DNA of 25,000 bases from Tubiluchus corallicola (taxonomy: Eukaryota; Priapulida; Priapulimorpha; Priapulimorphida; Tubiluchidae), in contig JAQGDQ010000154.1 of assembly GCA_030141605.1 (NCBI GenBank), forward strand, positions 237,501 to 262,500. Direction: 5' to 3'. Positions 7,641 to 19,600 of the stretch are shown piece after piece; the stretch's first letter is position 1, and each line of letters starts with the position of its first letter. The notes under the pieces were generated by a model. It ran no database searches and was not told where the DNA came from. It saw only the letters and a program-made list of their open reading frames with translations. Both the position numbers and the translations under genes were made by a program.

Positions 7641-10600
7641 GTAAATGTGCGTTGTTTTGTTTCTATTTTAAAATTTGTCTATAATGTGCTTGAGTCTAAT
7701 CAACTTTTAACATAATACAAAACTAACAATGGTTTGAATATTATTTATTTCGGTTAGCGAAAACCTATGCAAGCTTGACACACGCACGATTTTACTTAGT
7801 TGAAGTTGATGAACGAAAGTTCAATGTGTGTCACCGGTCGTTTTAAAGTATTTTGGCACTGCCCAATCGAATATGATGTAAATTTGTTGTATAATCTATC
7901 TTACAGCTGTTGTATCACATAATCGCGTTTGCCATTATTCTTATTAAAAAATTTAGATTTGCACTGCTTCTTAATTTTGTTTTCTCCCTAATAGTGAGGT
8001 CAGGGCCAACTAATCTAGGCATAATGTGTGCTATTTAATTCGTTTAATTGTGACCTTTCATTTGATTATATTATATTATATTATTATATTATATTATATT
8101 GTGACCTTTCATTACTAGCTAAAAGTTGTTCGAAACTGGAATTTGTCTCACTAGCCCCAAAATTTTGCCTACTGTCGGGGCCAGGGATCATCCAATCTGG
8201 GAGTTCTTATACTGTTCCATTTGTCTCAACGAAACTGTTCATTTGATGTACTACAAGCCACTGTTACTTAACACTGGAAACATTTGTCTCACTAAACCCA
8301 CAAAATTTTGGTTTTTCGCCACAGACGGAGTCAGGGGTCATCCAGTCTTGGAGTGGATTATACTGTTCCATTTGTCTCAACGAAACTGTTTATTTGGTAT
8401 TTTAATTTTATTCAGTATACAACACAAAACAACAACAACAACAACATTGATCCTGTACATAGGATGGAGCGACTCACATAGCAAAAAATATACACGATAC
8501 TAACAAATGCACATTGATAACAAAAACACAATGATAACACAAAAAAGACAACAATAGTAAGTAAGAATATATTTTGCGGGTTGCGATTTCAAATTAAAAT
8601 TATTTACTATCCTGTTTCTCTTTCCTTTTCTTACTGATGTCGTAAATAAGGTTTATTACTAGGGTTCTCATCTCTGCATCATTTAGGCCATTAATAAACA
8701 TAAACTGTTCACTTACAGGCATTTCTGCAAAAGGAGGAAATATTTTTAAAATGTTTTCAAATACAACTTTTTTCTCATTTTGATAAGCAGGACATGTCAC
8801 ATGTCATACAAAAATGCATTTCATCTTCCATTTGATTTATTCTTGGTTTTGTTTTTGTTTTATTTCAGGAACAAAGCATGAAAGACATCCGAGACATGCA
8901 TATCAACACACAGGAGGTACGGAAACGTCAAATGCTCAATGGCCTCTAGAAACCTAATGTATAGCTGTCGTACAGGGACATATAAAGTTTTTGTTGATTT
9001 AACTCCCTTTTTATAAAAACATGTTTATACTGAAATTTTGGACTCTAAGTTGTAAAACTTAAAAATGATGAACTTTGAAAGTTGTGATTTTTTGTTTCCA
9101 TTTTTTCAGTGTCGGTTGTTCCAAGTCAAAAAGTAAGCCTTTAATGTTGCGCAGAAACTGATTCCCTGCAATTTCTTAAGTATTAATATTACAATTAAAC
9201 AGAACTGTGCACGCCTTCGCTACGCCTCTTTAAACAAAGCTGTGTACGTAATTTCTAGCTGTTGACGACACGAATTGGTGGCAGACGGGACAAAGTCAAT
9301 TAGAGCAAAACTTACGAGTCAAACTGAACTGCGGAGTTGCTAAGAACGTCATATTTTTTATGGGAGATGGCATGGGACTAACGTCGCTTTTACTGGGAAG
9401 GTAAATTAACATTGAGGTTTTTCTATAAAAGTGTTAAATAACTAAGTACTTTCTAATGAGTTAATTGTAAGTGTTTCACTCGCCGGTAAAAGTATTTCTA
9501 AAGAAACATCACTAAAACATTCATGGAAAGAACTACCGAGCGCTGAACTATAGGCGGTGGCATTAAGTTCACTTTCTTAGCCCAAAAATGTTTGAGCTTT
9601 TTCTTTAATCTTTAAACAGACTGTCAAATACTGAGACGCCAATAATCGACTTACTTAATGCTACCTTTAACGGGAGATCCACTCTTGATTGAGTGCAAGG
9701 TTAGGTTGCCGAGTGATTTAGATTTTGGATTGCAACCACGCAGTCTTGAGTTCGACCTTGCGGCTGCTAGCGTGTCCTGGACCTATTTTAACTTACATGT
9801 CATTAATTTTTGTTGCTTGTGTGTTGCGTCCTTACCAAGTGTAGGTCGCTAGATAGCCGTTAGTGCTATGGTTGTCTGATTAAAGGGCTTATGACACTAT
9901 TTTTCATGTTATTTTCTTTTATAGTATATGCAGAATTAATTTTGCCAATTTTAAAACAGTTTTGATGCATGCTTTCGTGTGATACGGTAACTTAAATTAA
10001 GCGCCGTTGGCACGGTCACAAATATTATCGCCTGCCATTACACTCAGTGCTGTGACATCACGTCAGGAAGTGGCAATTTCCAGCCGTAGTACAATACACA
10101 GCTTGTGGCCCCATCAAGCAGACCACTGTGAACACTGAACAGAACGGTTATTGCTGAGTAATGATTTATTAATAAAAACGTTTCTTATAATAGTATTTAT
10201 TCCTTTACAGCAAATAAACTTATAAGAATCAGTTTTCATTTTACAAACCTGCAAGGAACAGCAAATTTATGGTAACAAACACAGTATGCTACTATGATGT
10301 TACTGTACCATTATTTAAACTGTGTAGGCTGTATGAACAATAGGTATGCCGAGTACTCCTACGAATTAGATAAAGCTGCAAGTAAGCTGCTAGCAATTAT
10401 TTTGGGCTAGATGCACAGTAGATAAGGCAATAATTAACCTTCGTAACTAAATTTCCTAAAAGCTATATTAGTCTATGTTAGCAGTAAGACTTTTCAGCCC
10501 TACCAATTATACCTCCCTTTCTTCACGTCTTGAAATATTTCTCCTGATTTTTTACACGTTACTTTAACGTAAAATGACACAAAACGCGACCGCAGTGAGG

Positions 10601-13600
10601 TTAGAACATAATTTCCGTTTGCCATAAATAGAATCGCCCATCTATCCTGCAAGACATGGCGAAAAATAAAGTTTGGGCAGTTACACGTAGAAAAAAGTGC
10701 TCGGCTGCATAAAACTTATACGCACGCCGATCAGCAGTCAAACTGTAGACCATGAGAATATTTTTTACTTAAATATTTAAAGTTTTTTTTTCTCTAAAAC
10801 CTCATTTGCACATTCGAAAAAATGCCTCAAAGGTTTTCCCAAGTGTCTAAAAATGTAGAGAGCACTCTTTAATGAGTTAAAAATGTTGTCTGAAAGGCGT
10901 TTCTTCTTAGTTTTCCATTTTTTTTACTTTTGAATCTCACATTAAGTCGGACAGTATAACTGGTCTGCACAGGCTCAAAACGTCGGTAAAGCCCAGGGAA
11001 CAAAATCTATCATTACTGCCTTATTGTCTAGCTCTTTGCTCGTCAATCATACTTAAGAACCTGTTATTTTTACAATTTTATATGCTGAAAAACGTAAAAA
11101 TGATCACTGTTTGTCAGAAGCATTGTCTGAACGAGACATCGGGCAAAAGATAACTTGGCAGTGATACATCTCCAAAATATAGTGCATTCAAGTAAGTGTG
11201 GACAACCCTAAGCTTAACACTAAAGTACCAAAATGCGAGTACCCCATCTCTTCATTACAGGTGCATCGCTTGATTTCTCCCACATGTAAATACAGCGAGA
11301 GTCACACATGCGCAGTGTCGTTCCTAGGGAAACGGGACGTCATTTCCGCTTTCTTTCCCGATTTTTTGTTTTTCGCAAGACGTCTGTGCGGCGCTAAATT
11401 TGAAGTGTTTCAATGCAAACCAAAGCGAAACGCACAAATTAAAAAAAATTAAGCCACTTTTTTGTATCAAGCTAGTCAATAGTGAATTTTGACTGCAAGT
11501 ATCTACCAGGGTGTCAGTGGACGTTTAAACAAGCGAAGGGTAATTAAATGTTGTCTTTGTCCTTTGTCTTTTCTATGACAAAAAATCCTTGAAAGGGAAA
11601 AGAGAGATAGTCCAGTCTAACCTGCACTACCACAAAAAGTTTTTACAACGCAGTGATAAATACGTTGAGTACTTCAGTTCCGAGTTAACTTGTTAAAAAT
11701 TCGTGTGCAAGGGAACAAGTTGTTCACAAGTTTCGAGACCATTAATCTACCAACTTCGAAATACTCACAAAGTAACTCACCAAGTTAGTATTAATGAACA
11801 GGCTTTCAATATTTGCAGCGTTTGATAATAACTGAAGTCCATGTTTTGTTATTAAGAGGCACAAATCTATGCGACAAACATAAGTTGTCATCATTTCAAC
11901 TGTTTCTAAAAATACCAGGATCGAAATATTTCATACAGATTCTTGACATAAAATGACATAAAAACTAATATTATAAAAGTCCACTAAACGATCATTAATT
12001 CAGTTACGAGTTGTAAAGCATTAAGGCGCGTTGAGTGAGTCGAGAGTAACTCGCCGTGACGTTCATACTAGACAATAAATCAACTCTCAGCAACTGTCAG
12101 AGAGTTCCCAATTTCTTGCTGACAGTAACTCGCAAAGTAGTTCAGACTTACGTTTTTTTCTCAGAGAAAAAACTCGCTAGTCTGAAAGCGCCGTTATCAA
12201 GATTATTGGTTCACACTACAATGGAACGACCCCAGTGTAACAGCTTTATATCGAAATTAGTGATTCTTGAATTTGATCGAATATTGATAGACTCAAATCT
12301 ATGCAACAAACATAAGTTGTCATCATTTCTAAAAACACCAGAATCGAAATATTTCATGCAGATCCCAGCATAAAATGATAGTGTCTCATAACCTAAAGCT
12401 GTAAAACTCCACTGAAAGATCATTAATTCAGTTACAAGTTGAAAAGCATCAACAGCGCGTTTAGGCTATCGAATTTTCTCGTCAAGTAACTCGCAAGCCT
12501 ATTCAGACTAGACAGCAAAACTTGCTACGAGTTACTCTCCGACAGTAAGTATAAGCTGACACACTCTTCTCTATTCACTGCGAGAAGTGTCCAGAGTAAC
12601 TCGTCGTGACGTTTACACTAGACATTAAATCAACTCGCAGCAACTGTCAGAGAGTTCCCAATTTCTTGCTGAGAGTAACTCGCAAAGTAGTTCACACTTA
12701 CGAGTGTTTCCTCAGAGAGGTCAGAAGTCTGAACGCGCGTTACCGAGATTATTGGTTCTTACTACAATGGAACGAGCCTAGTGTAACAGAGTATAACAGC
12801 TTTATATCAAAATCAGTGATGGTTGAATTTGAATGAAAAATGCGAAAAGTCGAGACTGGGCCTACATTTGAATCCTGGCCTGCCTGCTCTGCTGAGCCAA
12901 GAGTAACGTGTCTACCAACTTTATTGCTGTCTTAGTAAAACAAAAGTCGATACCAGGTGTAATATTGCTAATTCAAAGCTTTGAGGCATTTATGTATAGT
13001 GTTGTCTAGCTTTGTTTTAATTAAACAAACGGTGATACTAGGTGTGATAATGCAAAATTTCTGCTCTGAGGAATATATGGGTTTATGTTCTGAAAAGTCA
13101 TGTTATGAAGAATGCAATATATTTCAAGTTTGAGTCAGCTGTTGCCTTTAAATGACCTTTGACCTCGTCGCAGCAGATGACTCAACTCTGACTATTTAAG
13201 AAGCTCACAAATTGCAACATTACCGTGGGACATGATTTTCATCCTTTTATACGTGACTGAATCAGGTGCCAATAAATGAAGTACAATTATGGTCATGGAT
13301 TCTTGCTTTTCTGTTTTAAAATTTGGCCCACAATTGCATCTGTGGTTTGGCCTGGATAATCATGCAATAAAATGTAACAAATTGTACACGTGTGCGGCAC
13401 AGTGTATTGCATTATGAGGCTTTCAAATGTATACTCTATGAACGTACGATTGCTACCAATAAAGAAATATTTTACGTTTGCGCACAGAATTCTCAAGGGT
13501 CAAGACCATGGAGGATTTGGAGAAGAAACTCAGCTACTGTGGGAAACATTTCCTTATGCTTCGCTGGCAAAGGTTAGCTTGTAAATACTGCGTACTAAAA

Positions 13601-16600
13601 GAAGAAAAAGCATAGTAAAAGCTCAGTATAGATATAGATTTAGATTAAAAAGAGAACTTCACTTATTGCATGCACGTTAAACATGTAGTAGCCTGAGTTG
13701 ACGATAGCTTAACACATGTCTTAACGTTTTGACAAAATCTTTTGATAAAGGTTGTTTAATGTCCATTGAAAAGAACAATTTGTCTATTTCAGGCTATTGT
13801 GATTGAAAACACATTGCAACTTGTTTAGCCAATGTAAATGCCCCAGGTGTTACTGTATTTTAATAAAACGTAATACTATGAATATTATTAATTCATGTCA
13901 CTGTAGTGCTAGTGTACTGCTTTTATTTTGCAAAACTTGCTTTCTTTTCTTTTCTTTTCTTTTCCTTTTCTTTCCTTTCCTTTCCTTTCCTTTCCTTTCC
14001 TTTCCTTTCCTTTCCTTTCCTTTCCTTTCCTTTCCTTTTCTTTTCTTTTCTTTTCTTTTCTTTTCTTACTCTTTTTTCTTTCTTTCTTTTTTCTTTTTCT
14101 TACGTATTTAATATTTCAAAATTAGAGATTTAGCAATGAATTTCATTTGCTATGTATGCTCTAGGAAATATCCATACACTCCTTCACGATGTTTTGTATT
14201 TCTTAGACGTATAATACAGATAAACAAGTAGCTGACTCTGCTGGTACAGCTACTGCTTATCACTGTGGAGTTAAAACAAAGTTTGGAGTAATAGGTGTGA
14301 ACGATACAGCAGATAGATATGACTGTGAGTCAGGATTAAAAGCAGAAATAGACTGCATGGGTGACTGGGTGCAGGCTGCAGGTAAGTTGGATACCTGTTC
14401 ATTGTTCTCTTGGGTAAGGCCAATTTCACAAAGAGGCTGAAAGGGAAATATGATGCACGGAAATGTTGTTAGAAAGTCAGAAAACTTTCAGAAAATTTTC
14501 AATATTTTCTCGACAATGGATGCAGCATAAAAATCACTTTCCACAGAAATCATGCGGTTTTTACAAGCGTGCAGCTTCAATATTCAATGCCTTTATAAGA
14601 TGCAATTCTTATAAATTGTAATTAATAGGATTCTTCAATAGTATGTACTTTTAAAGTATCTTCTATCCACGTCACATTTTTGGACTATATTTATAATTTC
14701 AATGGTATGGATGCATAGGTAGAAGGCATCACAGGAAAATTCCTCACGAGGCATCAGTGTCAAATGCACCATAAAAAAGCAATGTGTTTAATTTTCTCAT
14801 AAGAATCCCATAAGAAATTTTCTATCGAAGAATTTTGCTGTGCGTTCTCACTATAATAGGCTTAAGTAATCATTAAAAATTTATTGTACTCAATAAATAA
14901 GTACTTTCTAAGAAAGATACTAAGTGGAAACCAAGCTTCAGCAATGTTCTTACGTAAAATATGTTAATTACAGGTAAGTCCTCGGGTTTCGTAACAACCG
15001 CAAGAGTTACGCATGCGTCACCTGCTCCTCTCTACGCTCATGCAGCTGACAGAGACTGGGAGTATGATACGTCTAAAATGCCAGAACCTTGCAAAGACAT
15101 TGCCGCTCAACTTGTTGAAGACGAACCGGGAAAAAACTTTAATGTAAAAGTTATAATGCTGTAAAACTCTTAACTATAATATATAATATAATAGTAAAAA
15201 TGCTTCTCATCTATTTTGCGAGACTAGTATTAATAAGACAAAGAAGAGAAACATAATCATTGTGTTATGAAGCTGAGTGCAAAAGGTATCAGACAGAAAA
15301 GCACTTATCTGTATATTAAACACGTGTTGTAAAATAGATTAATAATGGACTGTGAGGTTAGGACTTTACTAAAAAATAACAATAACTTCATTAAAAAAGA
15401 AAGCAATTAATTCTTTAAAACATTAGACAATTTTACTCCACATTAAACCGCAATTTTATTAGTTTTGATGTCTATACAATATCTACTCAGAGATAAATAT
15501 ATAAGGTTAACAGTCTTGGGCAAGATAGGCAATCGCCCGCCATTGCTTGCACTTAATCCTACATTCATAACTCTGAGTAATTTGTATAATAAACTTCTTC
15601 TGTATATACAAAAATTGTGCCATTGCCTTAAACAACCCCATTTTCCATCTTTTACTACCGCTTACTATTATAATATGATTTATGATGTTGTAAAAGTCTT
15701 GAACAGATCACACGTTTCCTCTTCTAAAATGTAGAGCTTAAAACAAAATGGAAAAGACAGAAAAGGAGAAGAAAAGTCAACACGTTTCCTCTTCTAAAAT
15801 GTAGAGCTTAAAACAAAATGGAAAAGACAGAAAAGGAGAAGAAAAGTCAAGCAATTTCTCGAACACTGAAAAACTACATTAAAAGTATTAAACGTAATAT
15901 TAATGCCTCTATATCACCATTTTTTCTGTAAGCGCAGATTTCAAGCACAAAATGGAATGTTGCTTTAAGCGTGACTTGGACATTTACAGGTAATTCTAGG
16001 AGGTGGAAGAAGAAATTTCATGCCTAAAGGCGAGCCTGATCCAGAGGAACCAGAGAAAGAGGGACGTCGAAATGATAACAGGTGGGTCTTACGAGAACCA
16101 TTCCTGAATTTATAAATCGAACCAAGCTGCTCAAAAACACACAACAGATTTGTCATTCTCTCATGAACGGTAAAGCCAATGATAAGTTACTCAAAAACTT
16201 CATTCTAGTGAAATTATTGGTTCTGATGCTATGAACATTATTGTCGAGAACTAGGCTTCTCGAGTAAAAATGTTTATTCATGGTTGCAAGTGTGAAAGTC
16301 ATGTTTGAGGTTGTAGATGAATCACTTTGTAGAAAAAGAATAAACAACTATACTACATATTTGCACAAAACTGAAAAGCGTTTATTAGACTACATACACA
16401 TATGTAGAATGACTGCTACACTGAACACTGAACACTGAAAACAAGAGTGTCCTGCACTGAACACTGAGAGTTAGACAGCGAGTAACAAGAGCATCACGAC
16501 TGCTGCACTGCACTGAGAGTGTGAGTTAGAGCTGTTAGACAGTGACTAGAAAGTAAATCCAGTCAGTATATATGGGTATAGGTGATTATGCAAACTTGGC

Positions 16601-19600
16601 TTCACAAAAACCATTACTGTAAAATAGGGAGAGATCCAGTGAATATGCATTCACTGGACCGTACAATTATACTAGGGGTGAGTTTAGCTAGTAAAATGTA
16701 AAAGGATTAGTTCATAGATGGCAGCACCTAAAAATATACAATTATAATTTCCACAGCAAGTATCTTTCCTAAATCTCTGTTTTCATAGTATACATTTAAC
16801 TCTATATAAACTAATTTTGTACTCAGTTACCCGTGTAATCACTTGCATGTAGGCTTCCTTCTTAGAAGGTGTATATAGTTGTAATCTTGCTACTTCTTTG
16901 TATTAAGCTTGGAGTGACATAACACTGCGTAATGACACTCCAATTCCTCCTTATCGAGGATAATCCGTAGCCAGTTATCTGGATGTAGACGTTATATTTG
17001 TATTTTGTAGTGTGTAAATCGTTTTCATTCATGCTCATTTCGATGTAGTCATTAATGTAACGTAGCCAATGTCTCCTACATAGCAATTTTGCTCTATTTT
17101 TCTTTCTGTTTAAACGTAGCGTTTAACTTTATTTAATCGCATTGTCATTATCATGTAATCGTTCTAATCTTCGTATATGATATTGTTTGTAACGTTTGTG
17201 TATCTTTTAAAGACACAAACTGTTTATATTTTAGTACAAATAAATACCAAACAAAAGGTTTTAACAGTTATAATTTCTTAAATACTAATGACGTGAAATC
17301 AATCGAAACTGAAATCGAAACCAATCAATAAACAAATTATTATTTCATAAACAAATTACACTGAGAAATTTTGTTTCAGATACCTGATAAATGAGTGGAT
17401 CGAACAAAAGACTCGGGAAAATTTGAAACACGCTTACGTTAAGAATGTTGAAGAGTTTGACCAAGTAAACGCAGAGGAAGTTGATTATCTCTTAGGTCAG
17501 TGAAGCTTAAAGCACAACAAAACCCTTCATAAACATAAAGCTTAAAAAATTCGTTTTGAAATTTTATATCACTTACTTACTGCCTTTTTGCGTGCAGGAC
17601 TTCAATCGGCAGTCACGCTGTATAAAACATGTAAATTTAAACTCCCGCGATGACCGTTAGACGCAGCCATTTTCACGACAGGTCATTTGAAACAAGTTTA
17701 GATAACATTTTGTAAAGTTTGAAACAATAATCAGAGCATTCGTAGCGCAAAAGTCACTAACTAAATAAAATTTAAGATTATTGTATCTTGTCATACGTTA
17801 AAAATACGTTTTTTGGTTAGTGAGTGGTGTACCCTGGAGGGTGAGTCAGCGACATTTTACCAATTGGTGAAAACATTTAAATAATTAATAATTTTCTCTT
17901 CTAGTTACATAAGTCTTTCTAGCAGGTAAGCGAAACTCTAAGTAATATAGATTTGCACGGAAAGTCTTTTGAGACATAATTTAACATTGCCTTTTCTTCC
18001 CCTGATTTATGTTTGCGTAGTGACGTCATGTAATGGAGACTTCGGAACACTATTGCGGGAGATTTAAAATGAAAAAAACTAAAATTCCTTTCATTGCGAG
18101 TAAGATATACGCATAAAATTGCTATAAAGAAATATAGAAATAGAAGAAATATTATTGTGTGTATGTCTTTAAAGTGAGCAAAATTCACCTAGCTAGAATT
18201 TACAGGAAGCTAGTCAGCGAAAAAAAGGACCGGAAACTTGAAAAATCACAAATTACCTAGGCAGCGGCGGTTTCCCGTCTGCGCATTGCTGCGTGATAGA
18301 CGATAGTGAATCCGGGAACACGTTTCACGCATGCATTACACACACACACACACACACGCACACACACGCACGCACGCACGCACGCACGCACTCACACACA
18401 CACACACACATTTATTCTTACGCTTCCAACGCTACATTCTGCCCTAAATTTAGTTCTTATTTCAGCTTGTTTCCTGTACGACACCTGTTCTTACCGTTTA
18501 CGATCTATCATTTAATTTTTTCAGGTTTATTTGACTCATCTCATATGCCTTACTTAGTCGATCAATCACCGGAAGAAGCTGGTGATCCAACTTTACCCGC
18601 AATGGTGGAAAAAGCTATTCAAATCTTAAGCAAAAACGAAAAAGGATATTATCTATTCGTCGAAAGTAAGAGTTATGTTACAAATGCATCTTATTGTTAC
18701 AGATTTTTGTGTTATAAGAAAATAGTCTAGTTTTTACAAGTAAATAATAACTATATTTGAACAATTCGCACGTTTTTATATTTATCTTGCTTATTAGTTA
18801 CAATGTTACTGAGTGATTTTTGCAGTGCGTTTTTACAAAGAGAGCAAAAAGATCTTATGTGGTCTGCACCTCGGTTACTTAATTAGTAAATAAGACCTGC
18901 GTTGTTTTCTAAAAATCATAGAACTGGAAGAATAAGCGGTTTCCATTATAGATGAACCATTATACGAAAGTAAGGGTTATTGTACAAACGCATCTTGAAC
19001 TTTTAGATTTTCGAATTATGACAAAAACAGTTTATTTTTACACTTAAATAATAATTTCAATTAAATAGTTTGAAAAATATAAATTTGCCCGCATCTATAT
19101 CTTTTCTTTCTTCACTAAGATGAGCAAATACTTTACATAGAGGGCAAAATGGCCTTATGTCTCCGTTATTCCGCTTATTTATAAAAAAGACCTGTGCTGC
19201 TTTCAGTAAAGGAAAGCTGTTTTAAATAATGATTTTGATTAAACTGGTGATTAAATAATTAAATTAATAATTCAAGATTAAATGCTCGACAATGTAAGAT
19301 TAAACTATCGTCGTGGATAGAAGCCTAGTTAGGTGTGGCATCACCTGACCAGCTGATGTTCGACCGGCTGACTCAGAAGCAAAGATTGATGATGTGATTC
19401 TTATAAGGTCCGCACCTCGAGGGAGATTAGGAACTGACTTGAAGACGGAGGGCTGGCATTACTATCCTCTTATATTTACCGTGTTGTGTTTGTTGTTTAA
19501 TAAATGTGTAGTTTATTAAATAAAGTCTTGATAGTTTGCCAAGCCCATCGTGGCTACCTCACTCGCCACACAATAAACAACTATAATCAGCAAGCAGCAT

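Noticed and set aside
8126-8503. 125-codon frame in intron 1
   Set aside because: It runs across two copies of a noncoding repeat and into the antisense LINE remnant, and has no recognisable protein content.
9110-9132. Possible 23-nt microexon (TTTTTTCAG before, GTAAGC after) between phosphatase exons 2 and 3
   Set aside because: Including it breaks the frame into exon 3, whereas exon 2 joins exon 3 directly in phase 1 and keeps the protein open.
12056-12836. Two similar frames (105 and 76 codons) as a duplicated gene
   Set aside because: Their likeness follows from the duplicated intron element. The frames have no domain and differ in length through indels.
16365-16742. Degraded LTR in intron 7
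   Set aside because: Only loose end motifs and a poly(A)-like word. No target duplication or clear boundary, so I noted it only within the intron description.
18306-18730. 145-codon frame including the CA repeat as a longer exon 9
   Set aside because: The front half is CA-repeat translation. The TTTTTTCAG acceptor at 18524 gives the correct phase and matches the family start of this segment.
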